A stretch of 64,000 nt of DNA from NCBI RefSeq assembly GCF_030718205.1, contig NZ_JAUZQF010000009.1, positions 124,001 to 188,000 of the forward strand. The letters are read 5' to 3'. The DNA comes from Nonomuraea turcica (GTDB lineage: Bacteria > Actinomycetota > Actinomycetes > Streptosporangiales > Streptosporangiaceae). Made by a program: the position numbers and the translations under genes. Positions 50,065 through 59,157 of this stretch are shown here, in pieces. The notes under the pieces were generated by a model. The model saw nothing but the letters and a program-made list of their open reading frames with translations. It had not been told where the DNA came from and searched no databases. How positions within the stretch are numbered: the stretch's first letter is position 1; the number at the start of each line of letters is the position of its first letter.

Positions 50065-51099
50065 GTGGAAAGCTCGCTCACCCACCGCTTCGTCGACGTG
50101 AACGGGGTCCGGCTGCACATCGCCGAGCAGGGGGAGGGGCCGCTGGTCCTGCTGCTGCACGGCTGGCCGGAGAGCTGGTACTCCTGGCGTCACCAGTTCG
50201 GGCCGCTGGCGGCGGCCGGATACCGCGTCGTCGCCCCTGACCAGCGCGGCTACGCCCGCAGCGAGCAGCCGCCGGACGTCACGTCCTACACCCTGCTCCA
50301 CCTTGTCGGCGACGTGATCGCCTTGATCGAGGAGCTGGGGGAGGAGCAGGCGGTCGTCGTGGGCCACGACTGGGGCGCACCGGTGGCCTGGACCGCGGCG
50401 ATGCTGCGCCCGGACAAGGTCCGCGCGGTGGCCGGGCTCAGCATTCCGCCGATCCTGCCCGGCGGGATGGTCCCGCCCTCGATCACCCGAACCCAATACG
50501 GCGAGGGCTTCTACCAGGTTTACTTCCAAGAGCCGGGAGTCGCTGACGCGGAGTTCGCCAAGGACATCCCGGACTCCTTCCGCCGTCTCCTGGTCGGCGC
50601 CTCAGGCGACAATCCGCTCGGCAGGGAGCCCCGCCCGCTGGTCATACCCAACGGTCTGGGCCTGCTGGACATCATGCCGCAGTCGCCCGCTCTGCCGGCC
50701 TGGCTGACGGAGGAGGACATCCAGGCCTACGCCGAGGACTTCGCCCTGCACGGCGAGCAGGCCTTCACCGGAGCCTTCAACTGGTACCGCAACATCGAAC
50801 GCAACAACGAGCTGCTCGCGCCTTTCCGGGGGCGCGGGATCGACGTCCCCGCGCTGTACGTGGTGGGAGACCGTGACATGGTCACCTCGTTGCGTGGCCC
50901 GGACGGGGGCAGCTCGCTGAGCGAGCTTTTGCGTGGCCAGGGCGGGCCGGGCAACCCGCTGAGCGCTGTCGCGCCTCACCTGCACGGCCCGGTGGTGCTG
51001 CCGGATTGCGGGCATTGGACGCAGCAGGAGCGTCCCGCCGAAGTCAACGCCGCCCTCCTCGACTTCCTCGCCCGCATCGACGGCCCGGCGCCCCGATGA
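50065..51099 (+). CDS. Epoxide hydrolase (alpha/beta fold)
   Basis: The protein has 344 residues. HGWPESWYSWRHQ supplies the oxyanion HGxP, GHDWGAP carries the nucleophile Asp102, the cap domain includes tyrosines in FNWYRNIERN, the acid is in YVVGDRDMV and the base in LPDCGHWTQQE. It opens epoxides to diols. The start is GTG with AAGGAGG upstream. Position behind the paired operators and an SDR suggests a detoxification or catabolic unit for an epoxide- or carbonyl-containing compound. Confidence 0.92.
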   Translation: MESSLTHRFVDVNGVRLHIAEQGEGPLVLLLHGWPESWYSWRHQFGPLAAAGYRVVAPDQRGYARSEQPPDVTSYTLLHLVGDVIALIEELGEEQAVVVGHDWGAPVAWTAAMLRPDKVRAVAGLSIPPILPGGMVPPSITRTQYGEGFYQVYFQEPGVADAEFAKDIPDSFRRLLVGASGDNPLGREPRPLVIPNGLGLLDIMPQSPALPAWLTEEDIQAYAEDFALHGEQAFTGAFNWYRNIERNNELLAPFRGRGIDVPALYVVGDRDMVTSLRGPDGGSSLSELLRGQGGPGNPLSAVAPHLHGPVVLPDCGHWTQQERPAEVNAALLDFLARIDGPAPR

Positions 51100-51148
51100 C
51101 ACTACGCGGAACCCGCTGACCCACCCTAACCAGACAGAGGACACATCG

Positions 51149-52123
51149 ATGCCAGAGCGCAATCCCATCCTGATCACCGGTGCCGCCGGCGAGATCGGCG
51201 GTGTGAGCAGAACAATGGTCGAGATGCTGCTTGACCAAGGGCACCCGGTGCGCGCGTTCGTGCGGCGGGACGACGAACGCGCGCACGCGCTCCGCCAGGC
51301 CGGGGCCGAGGTCTTCGTCGGTGACCTGCTCAACATCGCCGACGTGACCGCCGCGCTGAAGGGCTGCCGACGCATCTACTTCAGCATGAGCCTGTCGCCG
51401 TACTACACCGACGCCGTCGCGCTGACGGCCGCGGCGGCGCGGGCCCAGGGCGGCATCGAGGTCTTCGTCAACATCTCCGAGTACGAGCAGTCGTTCATGA
51501 CGTTCGAGAAGATGACCGCACCGGACGAAGAACGGCGTTCATGGCTCGGCGGGCTCATCGCGGACTGGTCGCCGCAGCAGCGGGCCCACTGGGTCGCCGA
51601 GCGGGTGCTGGAGTGGTCCGGCCTCCCGACCGTCAACGTGCGGGCGGCCATGTTCGTCGAAAACCCCCTGATGACCTGGCTGGCGCTGGAGCCGCTGAGC
51701 AACGGTGAACTGCGCCTGCCCTTCGGCCACCACCGGCTCGCGCCCATCGCGGGGTACGACGTGGCGGAGGTGTGCGCGAAGATCCTGGCCGACCCGGCGC
51801 CGCACATCTCGAAGTCCTACGAGCTCAACGGTCCGGAGCTGAAGGACATGCACGGGTTCGCGGAGGACTTCGGGGCCGTGCTGGGACGCCAGGTCACTTA
51901 CGTTCCCGTAGAGGTCGAAACCTGGAACGAGACCTACGTGGACAGCGCCCTGGCCGCGTTTCCGCACACTGCGGAGCACCTGAAGACCCTGACCCGGCTG
52001 ATGGGCGGCGGAGGGTACCGCGGCGTCACCGACCAGCTGGAAACCCTGCTCGGGCGCCCGCCGAAGACCGTGCGGTGGGCGCTGGAGAACCATCCGCGCA
52101 TCCGGAAACTGGCGACCGCCTGA
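51149..52123 (+). CDS. NmrA-like NAD(P)-binding protein (atypical SDR)
   Basis: The protein has 324 residues. Its N-terminal fingerprint is ITGAAGEIGGVSRTMVEMLL; the arginine-rich VRAFVRRDDERA suggests NADPH. The rest (FVNISEYEQSFMTFEKMTAP, then VNVRAAMFVENPLM) is NmrA/HSCARG-like. Such proteins act as redox sensors or quinone reductases. It ends the SDR-epoxide hydrolase-NmrA unit and converges on the ProA-like gene. Confidence 0.87.
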   Translation: MPERNPILITGAAGEIGGVSRTMVEMLLDQGHPVRAFVRRDDERAHALRQAGAEVFVGDLLNIADVTAALKGCRRIYFSMSLSPYYTDAVALTAAAARAQGGIEVFVNISEYEQSFMTFEKMTAPDEERRSWLGGLIADWSPQQRAHWVAERVLEWSGLPTVNVRAAMFVENPLMTWLALEPLSNGELRLPFGHHRLAPIAGYDVAEVCAKILADPAPHISKSYELNGPELKDMHGFAEDFGAVLGRQVTYVPVEVETWNETYVDSALAAFPHTAEHLKTLTRLMGGGGYRGVTDQLETLLGRPPKTVRWALENHPRIRKLATA

Positions 52124-52177
52124 GCCGCTGAGCGCTCCAGAGCACGAAGATGCCTCCCTCCCAAAGTCTTGTTCCGG

Positions 52178-53449
52178 TCAGGGCGTGAAGCGGCCGCTGG
52201 GCACGACCACGTACTGCCGCAGATACAGGTCGCGGAAGCTCACCGGACCGCGTGGGCCGGGCACCCGGTCGATGTTGATGCCGGTTTCCGGCAGCCGCAG
52301 CAGCTTGAAGCCGTCGAGGAGGCGTGTGGTGGAGTTCCAGAAGACCCCGGAGCCGGCATAGGCGTCGATGAACTGCGCGGCGGCGGCCGGGTCCTCGGTC
52401 GCGATGGCGGCGGCCAGCCCAGATGTCTCTTCATTGGCGATCCGAGCCGCGTGCAGCGGGCCGTCGGCGGCGTCGACCGTCACGGTGGCCGCACGCTTCG
52501 GGTCGAGCGACCACTCATACCCGCGGGGGTGGGTGTGCGGGGGCAGGGAGACGGTGATGCCGAGGCGGTCCAGGACCTGGAGAATGCCGGGGAGCCGCTC
52601 GTCGTACACGGATCGGTCGATGAGCAGCAGATTGAGCCGGTTGCACACGCCCAGCCGGTCCAGGCTGTCGGCGATCAGCTGGTGCACGGCCTTGTCGTCG
52701 GCGGCCGAGTCCACGTACAGGACCCCGCCGCCGTCGGCATGGGCAAGAGTACGCACGCCGTGTCGGGCGGCCTCGCGGCCGAGGTCGCGGGTGCTGTCTC
52801 CGCTGCCGCGCAGGATGACCAGCGGAATGAGCTCGGGCAGGGACACCAGTGCGTACGCCGCCGAGCGGTCTTCGCTGGGAACCAGCTGGATGGCGTCCGG
52901 ATCGAGGCCGGCTTCGCCGAGGGCTGGTGCGATCACCTGGTCCACGATGGCCCGGGACGAGCGGAGGGCGGCCGAACCGGTGCGGAGCACGCCTGCGTTG
53001 CGTGATTTGAGGAACTGGGAGGCGATGTCGAGGGTGACGTTCGGGCGTGCTTCGAAGTTCGCGCCGATGACGCCGACCGGCCTGCGGCGTTCCAGCAGGG
53101 TGAGGCCGTCCGAGCGCTCTTCGAGGGCCTTGTCGCGAGGCTCGTGCGCCACGTCCGCCAGCGTGCGCAGCTCTGCGGCCATGCTCTCCAGTCGTGGGCC
53201 GGTCAACCGCAGCCGGTCCTGCAGGGCGGGTGACATCCCGGCGGACACGGCTGCGGCGAGGTCTTCTTCGTTGGCGGACGTGAGAGTGTCCCGCGCTGCC
53301 CGCAACCGTTCCGCCATGGCGCGCAGCGCGGTGTCGATGGCCGTGTCCGTCGCGTTGTGGAGGGTCGCGCAGCTCTGCTTGGCCCGGATCGCGCAGGCAC
53401 GCACCGCCTCTTCGGCGGAGGGGGTCTGGCGGTTGTCGTCGCTGGTCAA
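52178..53449 (-). CDS. Glutamate-5-semialdehyde dehydrogenase-like protein
   Basis: The protein has 423 residues, the length of ProA. It shares ERRRPVGVIGANFEARPNVT, then VLRTGSAALRSS, and the catalytic-cysteine segment LGVCNRLNLLLID, which in ProA reads VCNALETLL. The alanine and glutamate around the cysteine are changed, so it may be a paralogue acting on another acyl-phosphate or aldehyde. No proB neighbour is present. An operator-like palindrome precedes it, unusual for housekeeping proA. Confidence 0.8.
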   Translation of the reverse strand: MTSDDNRQTPSAEEAVRACAIRAKQSCATLHNATDTAIDTALRAMAERLRAARDTLTSANEEDLAAAVSAGMSPALQDRLRLTGPRLESMAAELRTLADVAHEPRDKALEERSDGLTLLERRRPVGVIGANFEARPNVTLDIASQFLKSRNAGVLRTGSAALRSSRAIVDQVIAPALGEAGLDPDAIQLVPSEDRSAAYALVSLPELIPLVILRGSGDSTRDLGREAARHGVRTLAHADGGGVLYVDSAADDKAVHQLIADSLDRLGVCNRLNLLLIDRSVYDERLPGILQVLDRLGITVSLPPHTHPRGYEWSLDPKRAATVTVDAADGPLHAARIANEETSGLAAAIATEDPAAAAQFIDAYAGSGVFWNSTTRLLDGFKLLRLPETGINIDRVPGPRGPVSFRDLYLRQYVVVPSGRFTP

Positions 53450-53488
53450 GGAGCGTCCTTCTGCGGGCCGAGCGTATTGGCAACTTCA

Positions 53489-53519
53489 AGAGGATTGTAG
53501 CATCGTTCAACAATCCTCT
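53489..53519. promoter_or_regulatory. Perfect palindrome upstream of the ProA-like gene
   Basis: AGAGGATTGT (53489-53498) and ACAATCCTCT (53510-53519) form a 10-bp inverted repeat with an 11-bp spacer, 39 bp before the start of the minus-strand ProA-like gene. It is probably an operator for an unlinked regulator, or less likely an RNA hairpin in the leader. Confidence 0.5.
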
Positions 53520-53656
53520 GGAATGGCGCCTCCCGAGGCGGGGCCCTGTGGTCACAGCTCGGGCCCCACTGGGGTGATGTCTTAACGTGGCCAGGGTGGC
53601 CCATGCGTTCACGGGTATTGGCTCGGGGCGGCCACAACATAGAGGGAGGAATCGCG

Positions 53657-54373
53657 ATGTCGACTCTGGGAATCATCGGAAGCGGAAACATCGGGTCGGC
53701 GGTGGCGCGGCTGGCGGTGGCGGCGGACATCGACGTGGTGATCGCCAACTCGCGCGGCCCGCAGAGCCTGGCCGGCCTGGTCGAGGAGCTGGGGCCGCGA
53801 GCCGTGGCAGGCACCGTGGAGGAGGCTGCCCGCGCTGGTGAGGCGACCTTGCTCAGCATCCCGCTGAGCGCCTACAGCTCCGTGCCTGCTGAGCTGCTGC
53901 GGGGCCGGACCGTGCTGGACACCGGCAACTACTACCCCTCCCGCGACGGCCGCATCGCCGAACTCGACTCCGAAAAGATGACCACGACCGAGCTGGCCCA
54001 GCAGCTCTTGCCCGGCGCTCTGCTGGTCAAGGCCTTCAACAACATCCTGGCCCACCACATCCCCCAGCTCGCCCGGCCCGCCGGGGCCCCGGACCGCAGC
54101 GCCCTGCCCATCGCCGGCGATGACCCCGGCGCGAAGGCTCGGGCAGCGGAGCTGATCGAGCGGCTCGGCTTCGACACCGTCGATGCCGGAGCCCTGGCCG
54201 AGAGCTGGCGCTTCGAGCCCGAGTCCGGCGCCTACACCCAGATCTACCTCGCCGACCCCGACGTGCCGGTCGAGCGCATGCTCCAGGCCCCCGCCGCGCC
54301 GCTGCCGGCCGACAAATTGCGCGCCGCGTTGGAGGCCGGCCAGCGAGTAAAGGTCGCTGAGCGCACCTTCTAA
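53657..54373 (+). CDS. NADPH-dependent F420 oxidoreductase-like protein
   Basis: The protein has 238 residues. The Rossmann fingerprint is LGIIGSGNIGSAVARLAV and the NADP-binding IANSRGPQSL follows strand 2. The middle has the FNNILAHHI stretch. It matches the F420_oxidored/NAD-binding 2 family, which transfers hydride between NADP and F420 or acts as a small reductase. ATG at 53657 with GGGAGGA. It is monocistronic. Confidence 0.85.
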   Translation: MSTLGIIGSGNIGSAVARLAVAADIDVVIANSRGPQSLAGLVEELGPRAVAGTVEEAARAGEATLLSIPLSAYSSVPAELLRGRTVLDTGNYYPSRDGRIAELDSEKMTTTELAQQLLPGALLVKAFNNILAHHIPQLARPAGAPDRSALPIAGDDPGAKARAAELIERLGFDTVDAGALAESWRFEPESGAYTQIYLADPDVPVERMLQAPAAPLPADKLRAALEAGQRVKVAERTF

Positions 54374-54423
54374 AGCTCACACCGAGGCAAACGGCGGAGG
54401 TGCCTAGTCTGTCCGGCGGGCGG

Positions 54424-55764
54424 TCAGGCGTGCCAGCCGGTCACCCCGCCCGGCACCGGCGCCGCCGGGTCGTACGGCTCGCGGGTGAAGATGAACGTGT
54501 TGAGGTCGAGATGGTCGGCCGCCACCCGCAGCGTCTCCCCGGCGTAGTAGCCGTCCAGCCCCCGCCAGGTCCCGTCCGGCTGGGGGACGAACCGCGAGGC
54601 CCGCCCGGCCCCGCCGACCGGCTCCAGTGACAGGCCCCGCTCGGGCAGCAGCCGCAGCGTGTACGGCTTGGGCCCCCAATGCCACAGCCCCGTCAGCGCG
54701 AGCAGCTCCGGGTCGGTCGGCACGGGACGCCATTCGTCGGGCAGCCGCGGCTCGTACTCCTCCAGGATGTCGAGCAGGTCGGTGAGTAGCCGGCCGCTGA
54801 GCCCCGAGGTGGTGTTGGCCATGAACAGCACCCCGACCCCTTCGGCCGCGTCCGCCCACACGGTGGCCAGGAACCCGGGCATGGATCCGCTGTGCCCGGC
54901 CAGGCGCCGGCCGCCGTCCCTGGACAGTTGCAGGCCGAGCCCGAACCCGCCGGTCCAGGTGTCGCCGTCGTCGACGCCGACCGGTTCGCGCATCTCGGCC
55001 AGCGTGTCGCCGCACAGCACGCCGCCGGTGTCGCCGCCCAGGAACGCCGCCCAGCGGGCCAGGTCGTGCGGGGTCGACCACAGCTGCCCTGCCGGGCTCA
55101 TGGCGTCGGCGTCGTGCTCCGGCTCGGCGAGCACGACGTCGGCCCACGGGTGCACCGCGTAGCCCGTGGCGTGCGGGGCGCGGGGGCGGGCGGTGGTGTC
55201 GTTCATGCCGAGCGGGGCGAGCACCTCGCCGTGGACGGCTTGCAGCCAGGTGGTGCCGCGCAGGTGGGCGACGAGCTCGCCGAGCAGGGCGAAGCCGACG
55301 TTGGAGTAGTGGAAGCGGCGTCCCGGCCGGTGTTTGAGCTCGCCGGGGCCCAGGCGCTTGAGCAGGTCGGCGGCGGGGATGCCGGGGGTGCGTTCCCACC
55401 AGGCGGTGGGGGGTTCGGCGGTCAGCCCGCCGGTGTGCGACAGCAGCTGGGCGATGGTCAGGTGGCCGTGCGGGGCGCCGGGCAGGTGCGCGTCCAGGGG
55501 GTCGGTCAGGGCCAGCGCTCCTTCGTCGCGTAGCCGCATGACGACCACGGCGACCATGGATTTGGTGATGGAGCCGAGCCGGTATTGGGTGGCGGCGGTC
55601 GGGGGTGCGTCGCCGACGCGCCCCCGGCCGCCGAACCACGCCGTCCGCCCGTCGCGCACGATCGCGGCCGTCAGCGACGGCACCCTGCATTCGGCCTGTT
55701 CGACGGCCAGTCTGCGCAGCAGGGCGCGGGCCGTCGCGTGTCCCACCTGACTCATGAGCGACAA
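54424..55764 (-). CDS. Serine hydrolase of the beta-lactamase class C/penicillin-binding family
   Basis: The protein has 446 residues. The catalytic SxxK is SITKS (Ser65, Lys68), YxN is in FHYSNVGFALLG, and HSG appears in LAGHSGSMPG in the KTG position. There is no signal peptide. A beta-rich C-terminal domain (about 350-446) follows. Such proteins are esterases or D-aminopeptidases more often than true beta-lactamases. Third gene of a minus-strand operon with the amine oxidase-like and esterase genes. Confidence 0.88.
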   Translation of the reverse strand: MSLMSQVGHATARALLRRLAVEQAECRVPSLTAAIVRDGRTAWFGGRGRVGDAPPTAATQYRLGSITKSMVAVVVMRLRDEGALALTDPLDAHLPGAPHGHLTIAQLLSHTGGLTAEPPTAWWERTPGIPAADLLKRLGPGELKHRPGRRFHYSNVGFALLGELVAHLRGTTWLQAVHGEVLAPLGMNDTTARPRAPHATGYAVHPWADVVLAEPEHDADAMSPAGQLWSTPHDLARWAAFLGGDTGGVLCGDTLAEMREPVGVDDGDTWTGGFGLGLQLSRDGGRRLAGHSGSMPGFLATVWADAAEGVGVLFMANTTSGLSGRLLTDLLDILEEYEPRLPDEWRPVPTDPELLALTGLWHWGPKPYTLRLLPERGLSLEPVGGAGRASRFVPQPDGTWRGLDGYYAGETLRVAADHLDLNTFIFTREPYDPAAPVPGGVTGWHA

Positions 55765-55797
55765 GAGTAGCCGCTGGATCGGCGCCTGCCGCTCCGG

Positions 55798-57357
55798 TCA
55801 GATCAGCACCAGCCGCGGCCCGATCAGCTCGCCCTGGTGGGGCTGGGGGTGGGCCTGGTCGTGGTAGTAGTGGCCGGCGTACCAGACGACGACGTTGGCG
55901 CCGTTGATGTTCTCGCCGTTGAGCCAGCGGTTGATCGCGGCGCGGTCGCGGGGGCCGGGGTTGCCGTCGTCGAGCTCGCGCGGGTGGTGGCGCAGGAACC
56001 ACAGGTCGGACACGCCGTAGGCGTCGGCGGTGCCGTCGAACTCGCCCGGATGGATCTGGAAGCCGCGGCCGGACGCCTTGTCGCGTACCTGCCAGTAGCG
56101 GGCCCGGGCATCGGCAGGGCGGCGCCGGCGGGAGGTCTCGCGGATGATCGGGACGGGTTCGGGGATGATCGAGCCGGTGTCGTCGATCTGTTCGACGACG
56201 TCGTTGCCGGCGCCTTCGATGTCGAAGTCGAGCCGCCAGTAGGCGTGGTGGCGGTGCACCAGGCATGTCATGGGGTTGCGGGTGGCGGCGAATCCGAAGC
56301 GCGGGCTGATGTCGCCGTTGTCGCCGAGCCGCCAGTCGCTGGCGTAGCGGTACCAGCCTGCGGCGATCTCACTGACGATGCGCAGTTCCTCGCCGTCGTG
56401 GTGGAAGGCGACGCCCTGGAAGTTGCCGGCGTCGGTGCCGGGGCGCTCCAGGATGGTACGGGGGCTGCTGGTGCACAGCCGCCACCCCCACCCGACCGGG
56501 TCGGAGCCGGTGGCCGAGAAGCGGGTTTCGAAGGCGACGTCGTCGCGGAAGGTCGTGCCCTCCTCGTATTCGACGTTGAGGATGGGCAGGTGGGCCTGGC
56601 GCAGCAGGAGCCGGCCGCGGTAGCGGACCTCGCGCAGCTCGACGCCGCCGCCCAGGCCGGGGTTCTGCGGCGCCGAGGCGCGCGGCCGCACCACCAGCAG
56701 GTTCCACAACTCGGTGGCGCCGCGGTGGACGCGCACGCGTACCTGGTCGGGGCCGCCGCGGTCGACCAGGGAGTCGACGCCTTCGGGGACGCTGTTGTCG
56801 CAGTCGTGGTGCATGCGCACGTTGACCCCCTCCGGGGTCCAGTCGACCACGCGGTTGACCAGGTCGACGGCGACGATGCGGTGGCGCAGCCCGGTCGGCT
56901 CGCCCGGCGTGTACACCCCGAGCGTGGGGCGGCGCACGGTGGTGCCGTCGAGGTTTTCGGCGTCGGCCAGCGGCGGCATGGGCCGGTAGACCACGACGTC
57001 GTCGCCGGCGGGGAAGCGGGGGTCGGCGCGCAGGATCGCGGCGGCGGTCACGAGTTCGGCGCGGCTGGGCTGGGGCCGCCAGGCGCTGGGCCGAAGGTCG
57101 GCGCGTTCGGGCCGGTCCAGGGTGCCGCGCAGCTCGACGGCGCGGTTGCCGACCGGGTCGAACACGCTCGCCTGGAACGGCGCGTTCTCGCCGGGGTCGT
57201 GGCCGAGACCGGGGGCGAAGGCGACGGTGAGCCTGTCCGGTTCGGCCACCTCCAGCGCCGATAACGCCTCGGGATGCTCGGCGATCGCCTGGCGCAGCCG
57301 CTGCTCGGTCAGCCCGGCGCGGGGCACGGCTTCGATTGTGACGCGTACGTCGTCCAT
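55798..57357 (-). CDS. Copper amine oxidase-like protein with an altered cofactor motif
   Basis: This 519-residue protein is shorter than typical copper amine oxidases (about 640-700). The C-terminal catalytic fold is recognisable: GWYRYASDWRLGDNGDISPR aligns with the topaquinone region, and HRHHAYWRLDFDIEG supplies the copper-binding HxH. The usual cofactor sequence N-Y-D/E is replaced by W-Y-R here, so topaquinone formation is uncertain. The N2/N3 domains are reduced. It is 22 bp after the esterase gene and 33 bp before the serine hydrolase gene. Confidence 0.8.
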   Translation of the reverse strand: MDDVRVTIEAVPRAGLTEQRLRQAIAEHPEALSALEVAEPDRLTVAFAPGLGHDPGENAPFQASVFDPVGNRAVELRGTLDRPERADLRPSAWRPQPSRAELVTAAAILRADPRFPAGDDVVVYRPMPPLADAENLDGTTVRRPTLGVYTPGEPTGLRHRIVAVDLVNRVVDWTPEGVNVRMHHDCDNSVPEGVDSLVDRGGPDQVRVRVHRGATELWNLLVVRPRASAPQNPGLGGGVELREVRYRGRLLLRQAHLPILNVEYEEGTTFRDDVAFETRFSATGSDPVGWGWRLCTSSPRTILERPGTDAGNFQGVAFHHDGEELRIVSEIAAGWYRYASDWRLGDNGDISPRFGFAATRNPMTCLVHRHHAYWRLDFDIEGAGNDVVEQIDDTGSIIPEPVPIIRETSRRRRPADARARYWQVRDKASGRGFQIHPGEFDGTADAYGVSDLWFLRHHPRELDDGNPGPRDRAAINRWLNGENINGANVVVWYAGHYYHDQAHPQPHQGELIGPRLVLI

Positions 57358-57379
57358 GGACTCTCCATTGTCGGGCGGG

Positions 57380-58342
57380 TCACCGGGAAGGGGTGCGGTC
57401 GAAGGTGTCGAGGATGAGCGCGGTGGCGTCCAGGTCGCGGGCGGTGACGCCGAGCCTGGGCACCTCGATGGGGCCGGGCCAGGTGTGGCCGCCCCCGTCG
57501 ACCGTGTACAGGCGCAGTGTGGCCCCGCCGGGGCAGGATTTCCAGCCGCGCAGCCGTACGTGCTCGCTCAGGCCGCTGCTGGTGCGGCCGGCGCAGCTGT
57601 GCGCCTTGGCCCAGCCGTCCATGACCTGCTCGACCGGCGCCAGCACCACGAGCTGGGCCAGGGCGCGCAGGTCGCCGGTGGCGTCGCGGAACGGGTGGCC
57701 GCCGCGGTAGGGGACGATGCGGTCGGCGGTGCCGTGGAAGGCGATGATCGTCGTGGGGCGGGGCCGGTCGCAGGGGGGCACGATGTTGAGCCCGGCCACG
57801 GCGGCGATCCCGGCCAGGCGGCCGTCCAGGGCGCACACCAGGCCCGCGGCCATGCCGGCGCCGTACGACATGCCGGCGGCGAACTCGCGCCGCGAGTCGA
57901 CGCACAGCCGCTGCTCGAGCCGGTCCAGCAGCGCGGTCATGAATCCGGTGTCGTCGGGGCCGCCGGTGTGGGGCAGCGTCCAGCCCATGCGGCCCTCGGC
58001 GGCCTGCGGGGTGGCCACGATGTAGCCGCGCAGCGAGCCTTCGGCGGCCAGCCGGCTGTAGGTGCTCTGCTGGCGGGCCGAGGAGCCGAGGCCGTGCAGG
58101 TCGAGCAGGACCGGGTGGGGGCCGGTGCCGTCGGGCACCGACAGCAGGAAGCGGCGCTGCTGCCCGCCGTGGGTGAGGGTGTGGCTGCCGGGCCGCAGCG
58201 GCTGGGCGGCCTGGCAGCCGCTGGTGGGAGACGGCGTGGGGGTGGGGACCGCGGCCTGCGCGGGCGGGCGCGGGGCGGGCGGGCCGCCGCAGCGGGTGGC
58301 CAGCAGGACCGCCAGCATCACGATGAGCGCGCCTTTGGCCAT
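57380..58342 (-). CDS. Secreted esterase, polyhydroxybutyrate depolymerase/LpqC-like
   Basis: The protein has 320 residues from the ATG at 58342, which has GGGAGG upstream. A hydrophobic signal segment (GALIVMLAVLLATRCGG) ends near a cysteine, but the lipobox is poor because of the arginine at -1. A Pro/Thr-rich linker leads to the hydrolase: LLDLHGLGSS, nucleophile GMSYGAGMAAG, FHGTADRIVPY with the likely Asp, and GGGHTWPGP with the His. It is an extracellular or anchored esterase for polyesters or feruloyl-type esters. First gene of its operon. Confidence 0.87.
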   Translation of the reverse strand: MAKGALIVMLAVLLATRCGGPPAPRPPAQAAVPTPTPSPTSGCQAAQPLRPGSHTLTHGGQQRRFLLSVPDGTGPHPVLLDLHGLGSSARQQSTYSRLAAEGSLRGYIVATPQAAEGRMGWTLPHTGGPDDTGFMTALLDRLEQRLCVDSRREFAAGMSYGAGMAAGLVCALDGRLAGIAAVAGLNIVPPCDRPRPTTIIAFHGTADRIVPYRGGHPFRDATGDLRALAQLVVLAPVEQVMDGWAKAHSCAGRTSSGLSEHVRLRGWKSCPGGATLRLYTVDGGGHTWPGPIEVPRLGVTARDLDATALILDTFDRTPSR

Positions 58343-58431
58343 CGCCGCCTCCCGCCCGCCTGCCGGCCCCTTGAGGGCAGTGTGCTGCACGCCGCGCCCC
58401 CGCGCACCCCTTCCCCCGGCCCTGGCCCCGC

Positions 58432-59001
58432 CTACCTGGCAACCCGGAACCGTAAGTGGGTGACCGCATCGGAGGCGATCACCCGCGTGCGCTCCAGTTC
58501 GATGGGGCTCAGGTCCTCCAGCAGTCGGGTGCCGCCGCCCAGCATGACCGGCACCAAGGTGATCTGCAGCTCGTTCACCAGCCCGGCGCGCAGGAACTGC
58601 CGCCCGGTCTGCGCGCCCATGACGATCACCTCCTTGTCGCCGGCTGCGTCCTGTGCGGACTCGATGCTGCTGGCGATGCCGTCGGTGATGAAGGTGAAGG
58701 TCGCGCTTTTCATGGCCAGCTCGTCACGGGCCTGGTGGGTGAGCACGAAGGTCGGCACCGGGAACGGCGTGTCCTGCCAATGGGGCAGACCGACGTCGAA
58801 CGTCCGCCGGCCGACGACGACCGCGCCCACCGAGGCCGTGATCGCGGCGATGATCTCCGTGTCGCGCGGATCGGGCCGCTCGGTGAACATCCACTCGTGC
58901 AGCCGCATGCCGCCCTCGCCCATCGGATGCTCGGCGCCGACGTGCGGACCGGCGACGAACCCGTCCAAGGACATGCTCTTGTACAGCACCACGGAACCCA
59001 C
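58432..59001 (-). CDS. Dihydrofolate reductase family protein (RibD C-terminal-like)
   Basis: The protein has 189 residues. It has the YKSMSLDGFVAGP start, VVVGRRTFDVG, VIVMGAQTGRQFLRAGLVN and PVMLGGGTRLLED of the RibD_C/YwjB-type reductases. It uses NADPH for an unknown small substrate and is not a housekeeping DHFR. It is 90 bp upstream of the esterase operon on the same strand. Confidence 0.88.
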   Translation of the reverse strand: MGSVVLYKSMSLDGFVAGPHVGAEHPMGEGGMRLHEWMFTERPDPRDTEIIAAITASVGAVVVGRRTFDVGLPHWQDTPFPVPTFVLTHQARDELAMKSATFTFITDGIASSIESAQDAAGDKEVIVMGAQTGRQFLRAGLVNELQITLVPVMLGGGTRLLEDLSPIELERTRVIASDAVTHLRFRVAR

Positions 59002-59157
59002 GTGACCTCCTGGACATCGTCTTCAGGAGGTGGACTGCCCGCCCTGCCATAACTCATCGGCACACGCTGGACTCGGGCCGGCATCGGGAGGCCGTGAGCG
59101 CAGGAGAGCGTCGATCATGGCTCGCCCAGGGTGAGGTGGCCCGTTACCCTGACCGTC

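Noticed and set aside
57122-59005. 627-residue plus-strand open frame
   Set aside because: It spans the antisense of three minus-strand genes (part of the amine oxidase-like gene, the esterase and the DHFR-like gene), all with clear domains.
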